Shown here: in pieces, positions 9,520 to 17,833 of the stretch
How the letters are laid out: the number at the start of each line of letters is the position of its first letter
Position numbering within the stretch: the stretch's first letter is position 1
Origin: Thiomonas sp.
GTDB taxonomy: Bacteria > Pseudomonadota > Gammaproteobacteria > Burkholderiales > Burkholderiaceae
Direction: 5' to 3'
Assembly (NCBI GenBank): GCA_027443745.1
Contig: DAIAZB010000395.1
Span: 3,989 to 67,988, forward strand
DNA: 64,000 nucleotides
The notes under the pieces: model-generated
What the model was told of the DNA's origin: nothing
What the model saw: the letters and a program-made list of their open reading frames with translations, nothing else
Databases searched by the model: none
Program-made: the position numbers and the translations under genes

Positions 9520-12453
9520 TCAACCCAGCCCCATATCCTGCTCTGGGGCCCTTGAACGCCCCCGCATCGGAACCCGCTCAGGTGGCTCGATCCGGCGCTC
9601 CTCAACCGGCTCCTGCGCGTGCCCGGTCGACTGCTCTCGCTCGATTTCCACGGATGTCTCGCGCGCGTCTTGGTCGTGCTGGCGCTTTTCCATTGCTTCA
9701 TCGATGTTGCGGGTGCGCAGCTGCTGCTGCAGTTGCTCGCGCTCTCCCTCGATCTTCGCCAGCATGTGCTGACGGACCTGCGCGCCCAGTGGCGTGAGGC
9801 GATCGTTGTCGTCGATCAACGCCATATCGCCCGAGGTGAGTGCTGCGCGCTCGCTGGGCGTCAGCCCGCCGGGAGCGCCGGCACGCTCCAGTGCCTTCTG
9901 CGCTAACAGGTCCACCCTGGCCAGAATGGCCTCGCCAGCCATGTGTTCCTGGTCCACGGCATAGCGCCGACCTTCGCCATGCGCTTGCGTTGCCGCGGCG
10001 GGTTCGATCGCCCCAACCACGCCCCGTGCAGACAGACGCACGTCCTCGTCGGCCTCCGTGCTCTGCAGCGCCTGCAATCGGCCGAGTTGCCAGACCTGCC
10101 GCAGCTCGGGGTTCTGCACCTTCAGCCCCAGGTGACCGGCGAGCTCGGCTGCACGCTCCTGGAACTCGCGGCTTCCGGTGAGCTGCAGACCCTTGTCCAT
10201 GTCGTACTTCTGCTCAGCCAGACGCAGCGCCGCCTCGATCTCGCGGTCGTCCATCCTGTAGAGATCAACGCGTGCGCCCCGATCGCTCATCACTCGCTCC
10301 CCATCCCGGGCGTAATGGATGGCTTTCTCTGGCGCATTCTCGATCTCGTGCGTCAGGCCGTCCAGAGCCGCCGGGTCCAGCGGGGCGACACGTCGCCCCT
10401 GAATCGTGTCCGGGCAAGCGGGGCGACGGATTTCTTCCTCCAACATGCGCGACGCGATGGCATCGGCCCCGGCACGCTCCTCAAGAAAGTGGCGCAGCGT
10501 CGGCACCGGCGGAAGGTCCTTCTGCATCGCCTTCCGCTCAGCGCTCTGCCGCCGTTGCAGTTGCTCGATCTGCCTGGCGATCTCGAACGCAACGAGGTGC
10601 TCGCGGCGCTCGGGGTCGAGCGCGCCCAGCTCAGTCGCCTTGTCCGCCCGCATCTGGTCGAAGCCTACGAAGACCCGCTCGCGCTCGATCTGTTGAGTGC
10701 GGGCCAGTTCACTCAGCGCCTTGGCCCTCAGTTCCCGCGTCGGCGCCGCCAGGTCGCGCCACGCTTGCAGCAGACTTTCCTCGCTGGAACGTGGGGCTTC
10801 CCGATCATCCAGCATCCCCTCACCGGCCCCTTGCTGTGCCATGGGCGCTGGCGGGTGCTCGCGCTCGACAGCCTCCGCGGCCTGGTTCAACTCAGCGAAG
10901 GAATCGTCAGGCGTCGCAGCGTGCCCAGTTGAGTCCATGATGGTCGCAGGCGTCCCCGCCTTACCCTCCTGTCCGGTCGACAGCGTCGCAACGGCACCCT
11001 GATACTTCTCGACCAGATCGGGGTAATCGGCGAGCACGTCCGGTGGAGGCAGGGTGCTCTGGACGCCGTCGATCCGATGCCCAGGGGAGTTCAGGAACAG
11101 GGCGTTGTTGACCGCGGCCCTGTGCACGTCGTCGACCGCGCCTTCCGGCGATGGCGCATCCGAGAATGCGTGGTGGGTGCCCAGGCGAACCTCCCATTGC
11201 CGTCCGTGGTTCTGCAGGCCGACCACTTCCGCGCGTTTGCGGAATTCGTGAAGGGTCAGCTCGTGCGCGAGGCCCTGCGCTCGCTCGCCAGCCACGAGGC
11301 GCTTCTCGACGTCACGCTGAACCTGGGTTTGTTCCATCACTGCCTCCAGTTGACTTGTCTTTGCCCCCGCCGGGGGCGGAGGGGTATCTGGCTGCTCGCG
11401 TCGCTCCCTTGCTTCGATCCGCTGATTTGTCGGCTGCGGCCGATACCGCTCCGGGATACGTGACTCGAAGTCTGGCACTCGCATAGCGCCTTGCATGGCG
11501 TTGCACACGGCCGTCGCGCCACCATCGCGGAGCTGATCGCGCGCGTCGTAGCCAGGCGGGGTGATGCCGCCCGGCCTGGCTGGCAGCACGATCGACGTTC
11601 GGCCGGCGCCGAGAATCCTGGCGGCCTGAAGGGCAAAGCTTTGCCCCTTGTAGGCGGCGCGTTCGCCGTCGTTGTCGGCGTAGATCACGACGTGGCCATG
11701 CAGTTGCTCATGCAAGCTGCGCGCGACGTCGGGCAGGTTCTGGGCCGACAGCGCCGCTAGGACTGGTAGTCCCGTGGCTTGGTGGATGGCCAGCGCGGTG
11801 CCGATACCTTCGCAAATCACAACCTTTGGGGCCTGCCTTGCAGCCTCGTAAGCGCGCAGCGGCGCCTCAACGTCGGAGCCGTCGATGGGAATGGCTGCGA
11901 ACGCGCCACGAGTTGGCGTGCCGCTGACGAATCGCTTATCCGGAGATACGCCGGCCTCAGCCCAGGCAATGCGCTGCATGCCCACCCAGGATGGCTCGTT
12001 CGAGGCGTCGATCGCCAGCACGGGGACGAGCAGCTGCGCCCTGCCCTGCCGCAGACCAGCGGGGTCGAGCAGAGGGCGCTCGAGATAGGGAAACAACCGC
12101 GGTTCGTGCGCTTCCTCCCAACGCGCCAGAGCGTCCTGCAGAGCCTCGCGCTGACGTGTGGCCTGCGCCTCACGCCACGCCTGGCGGTCGGCTTGAAACC
12201 TGGCATGCTCCTCCGGGGTCAGTTCTCGGACCCGTTCAGGCCGGAAGTAGACCGGCCTGCCCTCAGCCTTGAAGTTCGTCACCCAGCCGGTGCCATTGGC
12301 GCGCAGCAAATAGGCCGCATCACCTCTGCCCGACGGCTGTTCGCCAACGTCGGCACGATGGATGCGCCCATCCACCTGCAGGCGCGTCGGATCGATCAGG
12401 ACGCCCTGGGTCCGAGGGAAATCGACGAAGCTTGGCAGATTCACGTCCGGCAT
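9520..12453 (-). CDS. Toprim (DUF3991-like) / LPD7 primase-like mobilisation protein
   Basis: The product has 977 residues. The N-terminal third carries a Toprim core: VVICEGIGTALAIHQATG and then VIYADNDGERAAYKG, the glutamate and DxD-type acidic motifs of primase/topoisomerase folds. A central domain follows, then an LPD7-like domain near residues 750-830 (GARVDLYRMDDREIEAALRL). Such proteins occur beside relaxases in plasmids and ICEs and are thought to act on transferred single strands, as TraC primase does in IncP. The same LPD7-type segment is found at the C-terminus of the relaxase at 42264-44273. The gene lies directly downstream of trbB in the same orientation. Confidence 0.82.
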   Translation of the reverse strand: MPDVNLPSFVDFPRTQGVLIDPTRLQVDGRIHRADVGEQPSGRGDAAYLLRANGTGWVTNFKAEGRPVYFRPERVRELTPEEHARFQADRQAWREAQATRQREALQDALARWEEAHEPRLFPYLERPLLDPAGLRQGRAQLLVPVLAIDASNEPSWVGMQRIAWAEAGVSPDKRFVSGTPTRGAFAAIPIDGSDVEAPLRAYEAARQAPKVVICEGIGTALAIHQATGLPVLAALSAQNLPDVARSLHEQLHGHVVIYADNDGERAAYKGQSFALQAARILGAGRTSIVLPARPGGITPPGYDARDQLRDGGATAVCNAMQGAMRVPDFESRIPERYRPQPTNQRIEARERREQPDTPPPPAGAKTSQLEAVMEQTQVQRDVEKRLVAGERAQGLAHELTLHEFRKRAEVVGLQNHGRQWEVRLGTHHAFSDAPSPEGAVDDVHRAAVNNALFLNSPGHRIDGVQSTLPPPDVLADYPDLVEKYQGAVATLSTGQEGKAGTPATIMDSTGHAATPDDSFAELNQAAEAVEREHPPAPMAQQGAGEGMLDDREAPRSSEESLLQAWRDLAAPTRELRAKALSELARTQQIERERVFVGFDQMRADKATELGALDPERREHLVAFEIARQIEQLQRRQSAERKAMQKDLPPVPTLRHFLEERAGADAIASRMLEEEIRRPACPDTIQGRRVAPLDPAALDGLTHEIENAPEKAIHYARDGERVMSDRGARVDLYRMDDREIEAALRLAEQKYDMDKGLQLTGSREFQERAAELAGHLGLKVQNPELRQVWQLGRLQALQSTEADEDVRLSARGVVGAIEPAAATQAHGEGRRYAVDQEHMAGEAILARVDLLAQKALERAGAPGGLTPSERAALTSGDMALIDDNDRLTPLGAQVRQHMLAKIEGEREQLQQQLRTRNIDEAMEKRQHDQDARETSVEIEREQSTGHAQEPVEERRIEPPERVPMRGRSRAPEQDMGLG

Positions 12454-12626
12454 GCCGCACCACCCAGATTTCCGTCATCCTCGTCAACGTCTGGCGCGCA
12501 TCCCAGTTCCTTGCGCATGTTTCGCTCCGGGTCGAGGCCCCGATGTCGGGCCGATTCCTCGACTCTGCGGTGCGGGCCCAGCGTCAGGCGGCGCGTTCGA
12601 CGTGAAAACCTCCACTGGGGGACCAC
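12441..12626 (-). CDS. Possible small protein between trbB and the primase-like gene
   Basis: A 61-residue frame opens at GTG 12626 inside the end of trbB and stops at 12441, overlapping the ATG of the Toprim gene at 12453. It fills what would otherwise be a 130-bp gap in a dense operon, and residues such as TLGPHRRVEESARHRGLDPE look protein-like. There is no clear ribosome binding site and no family match, so it may be a chance frame. Confidence 0.35.
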   Translation of the reverse strand: MVPQWRFSRRTRRLTLGPHRRVEESARHRGLDPERNMRKELGCAPDVDEDDGNLGGAACRT

Positions 12627-13537
12627 CCCCGTACCGAGACAACCTCCTCGACCCGACGCCCCTGCGCAGTTCGCTTGATCGACACCACGACATTCACCGC
12701 CTCTGCAATGAGTTCCGGATTGGGCGGAACGCCAGCTTCCTGAATAAGCTGGCCAACGCGGATCAGGGCCGCGCTGGCATCGTTCGCATGAACGGTGCCG
12801 ACACCACCCGGATGCCCGGTGTTCCAGGCCTTGAGCAGCGCGAGGGCGCTGCCATCGCGCACCTCGCCCACGACGATACGATCCGGCCGTAGGCGCATCG
12901 TGGCGCGCAGCAGGCGCGTCATGTCGGTGTTGTCGCTCGTGCGCAGGAACACGACGTTCTCGGCATTAACCTGCAATTCCCGGGTGTCCTCGATCACAAC
13001 GACCCGATGACCAGCATCGAGTTTCGCGACAGCATCGAGAACGGCATTGGCAAGCGTCGTCTTGCCTGTACCTGTGCCACCGCTCACCAGAATGTTCTGC
13101 CGAGCAGCGACGGCCTCCTGGATCGCCGCGCATTGCTCGGCAGTCATGATCGCCTTAGACACGTAGTCGTCGAGGGTAAAGACCAGGGTCGCCTTCTTGC
13201 GCAACGCGAAGCTGGCTCGTTCGACGAGCGGCGGAACCAGCGCCTCGAACCGACTTCCGTCCAGCGGCAGTTCGCATTCGAGGATCGGGCGCTCAGGGGT
13301 CACCACGGTGTCGAGCATCGCGGCGACGGTGTTGACGATCGTGAGCGCCCGCACGGAGTCGATCCGCCCAACGCACGCCATGCCGCTGCCGAGGCAATCG
13401 ACCCATAGCGTGCCGTCCGGATTGAGCATGATCTCGACGACCAGCGGGTCCGCCAGAAGCGTCAGGATTTCTGCGCCCATGGCACGCCGCAGCGCCTCCG
13501 ATTGGCGGGTGTGGGTTTGGTCGGCCGCCCTGATCAC
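12584..13537 (-). CDS. trbB: TrbB/VirB11-type traffic ATPase
   Basis: This hexameric ATPase powers type IV secretion and pilus assembly at the inner membrane. The 317-residue product has Walker A GGTGTGKT at about 153-160, the Asp box VIEDTRELQ, a Walker B region (MRLRPDRIVVGEVRDGSA) and the His box GHPGGVGTVHANDA. Length matches TrbB. The start is GTG 13537, which overlaps the stop of the upstream small gene by four bases (GTGA). No trbC-trbL genes follow, which is unusual because trbB normally heads that operon; the primase-like gene follows instead. Confidence 0.92.
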   Translation of the reverse strand: MIRAADQTHTRQSEALRRAMGAEILTLLADPLVVEIMLNPDGTLWVDCLGSGMACVGRIDSVRALTIVNTVAAMLDTVVTPERPILECELPLDGSRFEALVPPLVERASFALRKKATLVFTLDDYVSKAIMTAEQCAAIQEAVAARQNILVSGGTGTGKTTLANAVLDAVAKLDAGHRVVVIEDTRELQVNAENVVFLRTSDNTDMTRLLRATMRLRPDRIVVGEVRDGSALALLKAWNTGHPGGVGTVHANDASAALIRVGQLIQEAGVPPNPELIAEAVNVVVSIKRTAQGRRVEEVVSVRGWSPSGGFHVERAA

Positions 13538-13773
13538 TTCACGTAGTCCGCATCGGCGCCGCCGAGAGTCTTGGCCGCTGCGATGTCGATCCGGCGGTTA
13601 CAGCAGCTGTCGAGTACCAGGATATCGTCCTGGCTCATCGGCGGCATGCCAAACAAGAGTGACCTCGCAAGAGGCGGCATGAGTCTCTTCGCGGCACCGC
13701 GTCGTGTGCAGACGCTGATGCAGTGAACCCTATCGACGCGCTCCACGAAGAAGAGTCTGCCCGCGCTTGCCAT
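13534..13773 (-). CDS. Small hypothetical protein upstream of trbB
   Basis: This 79-residue frame starts at ATG 13773 and ends with a TGA that overlaps the GTG start of trbB by four bases, a strong sign of translational coupling. It contains three cysteines, including a DSCCN stretch. I do not recognise the family. The 265 bp upstream (13774-14038) hold no gene I can support and may include the promoter of this operon. Confidence 0.5.
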   Translation of the reverse strand: MASAGRLFFVERVDRVHCISVCTRRGAAKRLMPPLARSLLFGMPPMSQDDILVLDSCCNRRIDIAAAKTLGGADADYVK

Positions 13774-14038
13774 GTTTACTCCAGTTTGCGGCCAGTCGTG
13801 CTGGTTATGCCCGGACTCTGAGGGGTGGGCCCTCAGCAGTGACGGAGGCGACAAGGGCGCCGCGCGGCACCGCATGTCGGCCGCCACCAAGTGTCGTGAC
13901 GTGGCTCCCTGTGGCCAGCTCGCGGGACGGCTGGTCGTCCAAACGGCTTCGCGGCCGGCATTCTCGAGCCCCTTCGCGACGGCACGATGCAGCCGAGCCG
14001 CCCCTTGGATAGCAGGCTTCTAACTCTCGCCACCACAC

Positions 14039-14491
14039 CTAGCGGACGGGGGCAGCGCCTTGATTAAACGAGAGTCGGTAGTCCTTGGCTTCGATGCTGA
14101 ACTTGTCGCCGAGAAACAGCATGCGGCCGGCACCGAAGTTGGCCTCTGCTTCGATCATCTCGTGACAGTCCGGCGCGAGCGTGACATCGGTGTCACCGAG
14201 CAGGAACTCGCTGTGCCAAGGGATGAAGCTGTGACTGATCTCGTGCGTTTGGATCCAACGGTGCTTGATCTCTTGGACCTCTTTATCGATAAGGATCTTG
14301 CGGTCGTCGGGCAGCCATAGTCCGCTAAGTTTAGCCTTCTTGACCACTTCGAGAATCAGCGAGGGTTCCTCCGCTAGGCGTTTGCCCGCCACCTTGACGC
14401 GGTGTGCGAACTCAGCAAGAGGACCTACGTCGGTCGACGAGTAGTACTTGCGGTTAAGCCGCAGAAGTTCCTGAACCGCCCCGGGTAGGGT
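14039..14491 (-). pseudogene. ImmA/IrrE-type metallopeptidase fragment
   Basis: The minus-strand frame encodes an ImmA/IrrE (DUF955) peptidase core. The zinc motif HEISH occurs in RWIQTHEISHSFIPWH, and the downstream EAEANFGAGRMLF supplies the third ligand region. The frame stays open upstream of GTG 14392 to about 14491 and then runs into the left end of an IS3-family element, so the N-terminus is lost. The C-terminus at 14039 is also shorter than usual. ImmA proteins cleave phage/ICE repressors, so this may be the remains of an ICE de-repression gene. Confidence 0.7.
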
Positions 14492-14492
14492 T

Positions 14493-15207
14493 TGATGGAG
14501 GCTCCAACCTTTGAGAAGATGGAGACATGAACAAGTCGAACAAGTTTTCGCCCGAGGTCCAGCGCGCAGTGCGCATGGTGCAAGAGCACCGAGACGAGTA
14601 CCCGTCGCTGTGGGCGGCGGTGGAGTCGATTGCGCCTAAGATTGGCTGCGTGCCGCAGACGTTGCTCGAATGTGTCAAGCGCGATGAGGTCGATTCCGGA
14701 GCACGCCCGGGCGTGACCACGGCGGAAGCCCAGCAAGTCAAGGATCTGGAGCGCGAGGTGAAGGAGCTTCGCCGGGCCAACGAGATTCTGAAGCTGACCA
14801 GCGCGTTTTTCGCTGAAGGCGAGTTCGACCGCCGATTCAAGTCCTGAAGTCATTCGTTGACGAGCATCGTGATCGGTTCGGGGTCGAGCCGATCTGCAGC
14901 GTGCTGCAGATCGCTCCGTCCGGTTATCGGCGACGCGTTGCCCAGGCACGCAATCCGGCACTGCGCAGCGCTCGCGCCAAGCGTAATGCCGAGTTGGTGC
15001 CGCATGTCGAACAGGTCTGGCAAGCCAACATGCAGGTCTACGGCGCCGACAAGGTCCGGAAGCAGATGAACCGCGAAGGCGTTGTCGTCGCGCGTTGCAC
15101 GGTGGAGCGGCTGATGCGCCGGCTCGGGCCGCGCGGCGTGATGCGCGGCAAGATCCTGCGCACCACGATCAGCGACGCCAAGGCGCCGTGCCCGCTGGAC
15201 CGTGTCA
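14493..15207 (+). mobile_element. IS3-family element, right part missing
   Basis: The left end (TGATGGAGGCTCC at about 14493) is followed by a complete orfA and a truncated orfB. The element stops abruptly at about 15207 within the VNR motif of orfB, where the sequence switches to an IS21 fragment. Its insertion cut the ImmA/IrrE-type gene. Confidence 0.75.
14527..14847 (+). CDS. IS3-family transposase OrfA
   Basis: This 106-residue helix-turn-helix protein begins [18 protein letters not shown] and ends with a leucine-zipper-like coiled coil ([19 protein letters not shown]), as in IS3-family OrfA. OrfB lies in the -1 frame, consistent with the programmed frameshift these elements use to make the full transposase. 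OrfA is intact but cannot mobilise the element because orfB is truncated. Confidence 0.85.
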   Translation: MNKSNKFSPEVQRAVRMVQEHRDEYPSLWAAVESIAPKIGCVPQTLLECVKRDEVDSGARPGVTTAEAQQVKDLEREVKELRRANEILKLTSAFFAEGEFDRRFKS

Positions 15208-15212
15208 ATCGC
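14832..15212 (+). pseudogene. IS3-family transposase OrfB, truncated
   Basis: The frame continues from the orfA end in -1 register and encodes the N-terminal helix-turn-helix region of OrfB ([20 protein letters not shown]) up to the LDRVNR motif. The whole DDE catalytic domain is missing because an IS21 fragment replaces it. Confidence 0.8.
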
Positions 15213-15302
15213 CGACTATGGTCAGGTGCACCATGAGATGCGCCGCAAGGGCATGACGCTGAGTCTGCTGTGGAAGGAATACGTCGAAACTCACCCGGGC
15301 CA
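15208..15302 (+). pseudogene. IS21-family IstA fragment
   Basis: About 31 codons read ADYGQVHHEMRRKGMTLSLL followed by WKEYVETHPGH, which matches the conserved N-terminal segment of IS21 IstA transposases. Both sides are cut: IS3 sequence on the left, and the IS1634-family element on the right at 15303. It is a relic only. Confidence 0.7.
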
Positions 15303-17209
15303 CCCGAGTTCGACATATTTTTGCGTAAGCCGTTGATCTGCCTATGTTCGGGGAGTCGAAATTGGCACTACAAGGCGATGTCGAAGGGTTCTCGGGTCGG
15401 GGTGTCGAGTTGAAGGTGGTCGAACAAGGCGAGCTGCTCGGGGCTCAGGTCGGTCAGGCCGCTGGCGGCGCCTTGGCCTGCGATGCGCACCTGGTGCAGC
15501 TGGATGTGGCGGGCGATCTGCAGGGCGCGCTCCGGGGAGTAGGCGCTGCCGCTGGCCTTGAGTTGCATGCGCAGCACGCGGTACAGCACCAGTGCCATGA
15601 AGCAGATCAGGGCATGGGCGCGGATACGGTCCGGCAGGCGGTGGAAGACGGGGGCGATCTCGATTTCGGATTTGAGCACCCGGAAGCCTCGCTCGATGTC
15701 GGCCAGGCTCTTGTAGCGCGCGATCACCTCGCCCGGGTCGAGGTCCGTGGTGTTGGTCACCAGCAGCAGCTTGCCGTCGTTGAGCTCGGCGCGTTTGAGC
15801 GCGGTCTCGTCGGTTTCGTAGGCGAACCGGTCCGACTGCAGATCGACCTTGATGATCGAGCCCAGGTGCGCATCGCTGACCGCGCGGAACAGCCAAGCCT
15901 TGGCGCCGGAGTCGCTCAAGCGCCGGCCCTTGAAGCTCGAGCCGGCATCCTGGGCGTCGAGCTTGCCGGCGCGCCGCTCGGCCTGCTGCGTCAGCTCATC
16001 GATGGTCTGGCGCCTTGCGGCGCTTTGCTCGGCTGCCGCCTGCGGGTCGTGCGCCCAGACCAGGCGCAGCCCTTGCCAGGACGTCTCACCGATGACCTCG
16101 GCCTTGGCCTGCGCGCAGTGCCGGGCCTGTACGTCGCCGAGGATCTCGGCGAACTCGCCGTAGCGCCGCCCGGGTACGGCCAGGATGAACTCCAGTGGCT
16201 GCGCCGTCTGGCCGATGCGCACCGTCTGCAGCCACTCCAGGTTGTCCAGGCTGAGCAGGCCGCGGTCGGCCACCAGCACGACGCGCTTGACCGGATACAG
16301 GGCCAGGATCTCGTCGACCACCGCGTGCAGCGTCGGCGCCTCTGCCGTGTTGCCCTCCCAGACGCGGTGCGCGATGGGCAAGCCCTCGGCGGTCTGCACC
16401 ACGCCAAGCATGATCTGGCGACGAATGCCGCCGTCCTTGGACATGCCGAATTGGCGGATCTCGCCAGGCATCTCGCTGTGGCCTTCGATGCCGATGGTGG
16501 TCATGTCGTAGAACACGATCGACAGATCCTGGTCGACCAGCGGCCGCAGCACCGCCGCCAGGGCGCGCTGCATCGCCTCGCTGCGCTCGGCCAGCGTGTC
16601 CATGGTGCGCAGCAGCCGCTGGTGCGTGACCGCGGCGCTGTCGACTTCGGGAACTCGTGTGCCCTCAAGCCAGCGCAGCACGCCGAGCTTGGAGGTCGCG
16701 TCGCACAGGCGGTTGAACACCATCACCCGCAGCAGCCGCTCGGCATCGAACGCGCTGTGCGCGTTGCGCAGCACGCGGCGGAACGCCTCGTCCCAGCCCA
16801 GCTTGTGCCACAGCGCATGCAGCATCCATGTGTCGCCCACCGCCAGCGCCGGGGCAAAGCGCACCGACGGGGCCTTCGACTCCTCCCCGTCAATGACACG
16901 GTGCAGGCCGCGTACCAGCGCATCGGCGCCGCCACTGCGCACCTGCTCCAGGCGGCCAAGGGTTGCGATCACGCGCTGGCGCGCCGCACCCGCGTCATCG
17001 CGGTACGCCTCTACGAGCTTAACGTAGGTGCGTGGTCCGGAACGGGTGAGCTTGATGAACATGTCGCCACTATAGATCAGGAAAACAAGTCAAAGCCTAT
17101 GTTTCAAGAAATGACGTGTCACTACACCGTTCGAGTCGAAAACAGACCTAAGGTCCTGCTGTGAAACGACTTCTGGCCGAAATCGGCTCTCCCGGACGTC
17201 GAACTTGGG
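15303..17209 (-). mobile_element. IS1634-family insertion sequence, left copy
   Basis: The element is 1907 bp. Its ends are CCCGAGTTCGAC at 15303-15314 and the inverted CCCAAGTTCGAC at 17198-17209. A perfect 6-bp direct repeat GGGCCA flanks it (15297-15302 and 17210-17215). The transposase is intact. A second copy lies inverted at 19619-21523, with the radical SAM and LysE genes between them. Confidence 0.88.
15368..17062 (-). CDS. IS1634-family transposase, intact
   Basis: This 564-residue IS4-superfamily DDE transposase begins MFIKLTRSGPRTYVKLVEAY and carries the SIVFYDMTTIGIEGHSEM, LVADRGLLSLDNLEWL and FRVLKSEIEIAPVFHR regions expected for the catalytic residues. It fills most of the left copy. 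The long plus-strand frame over the same DNA is an antisense shadow. The gene is nearly identical to the broken copy at 19766-21458, so it could act on both elements in trans. Confidence 0.92.
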   Translation of the reverse strand: MFIKLTRSGPRTYVKLVEAYRDDAGAARQRVIATLGRLEQVRSGGADALVRGLHRVIDGEESKAPSVRFAPALAVGDTWMLHALWHKLGWDEAFRRVLRNAHSAFDAERLLRVMVFNRLCDATSKLGVLRWLEGTRVPEVDSAAVTHQRLLRTMDTLAERSEAMQRALAAVLRPLVDQDLSIVFYDMTTIGIEGHSEMPGEIRQFGMSKDGGIRRQIMLGVVQTAEGLPIAHRVWEGNTAEAPTLHAVVDEILALYPVKRVVLVADRGLLSLDNLEWLQTVRIGQTAQPLEFILAVPGRRYGEFAEILGDVQARHCAQAKAEVIGETSWQGLRLVWAHDPQAAAEQSAARRQTIDELTQQAERRAGKLDAQDAGSSFKGRRLSDSGAKAWLFRAVSDAHLGSIIKVDLQSDRFAYETDETALKRAELNDGKLLLVTNTTDLDPGEVIARYKSLADIERGFRVLKSEIEIAPVFHRLPDRIRAHALICFMALVLYRVLRMQLKASGSAYSPERALQIARHIQLHQVRIAGQGAASGLTDLSPEQLALFDHLQLDTPTREPFDIAL

Positions 17210-17221
17210 GGGCCACCAGCG

Positions 17222-17833
17222 CTAATCGCTGACGATCGCGATCACGCCCAGCACGACGAACAGCGTGCCGGCGAGAAACTGGCCGATCCGCAGCGCCTGG
17301 CCGCTCGGTGACACGCGGGAACGCAACGGATGGGCGAGCAGGATGCAGAACACGTCGGCGGCGGAGAACAGCAGGTTGGCGCAAGCGCCGAGCAGGAACA
17401 GTTGCCAGCCAAGCCCGAGCGACGCGTCCGGATCGGTGAATTGCAGCAGAAACGAAAAATAGAACAGCGCGGATTTCGGATTCGACGCCTCGATGAACGC
17501 GCTCGACGACACTACGTTGTTCGGCACGTCGATCGCCGCGTCCTGCCCTATGGGCGCGCGGATGCGCTGGATGCCGAGCCAGATCAGGTAGCCTCCACCG
17601 ACCACCTTGAGCATGTGATATAGCATCGGTGATGTATTCAGCACCGCGACCGCACCGAGCGCGACGATGCAGATCTGAAAAAGGGCGCCGAGGTGGATGC
17701 CGAGCGCGGACAGGAAGCCGACACGCCGCCCGTGCTGAAGCGTCAACGATACGGTCTGTAGCAGCGCGGGCCCCGGAATGAAACCGAAGCCGAGGCAGGT
17801 TAGGCCGAAGAACAACGCTTTTTCTGGCAACAT
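17222..17833 (-). CDS. LysE/RhtB-family amino-acid exporter
   Basis: The 203-residue product is an inner-membrane LysE-type translocator with about six hydrophobic segments. The family signature occurs early: FGFIPGPALLQTVSLTLQHG resembles the GPxxxx(V)xxxxxxxG motif, and ASNPKSALFYFSFLLQF matches the NPK region. The start ATG at 17833 shares its A with the stop codon of the radical SAM gene (TGATG), so the two are translationally coupled. It probably exports the product or a toxic amino acid intermediate of the pathway, which is inference. Confidence 0.85.
   Translation of the reverse strand: MLPEKALFFGLTCLGFGFIPGPALLQTVSLTLQHGRRVGFLSALGIHLGALFQICIVALGAVAVLNTSPMLYHMLKVVGGGYLIWLGIQRIRAPIGQDAAIDVPNNVVSSSAFIEASNPKSALFYFSFLLQFTDPDASLGLGWQLFLLGACANLLFSAADVFCILLAHPLRSRVSPSGQALRIGQFLAGTLFVVLGVIAIVSD

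Noticed and set aside
15344..17164. A 606-codon open frame on the plus strand across the left IS1634-type copy
   Set aside because: It lies exactly antisense to an intact transposase, has no start signal and no recognisable family; high GC makes such shadows common.
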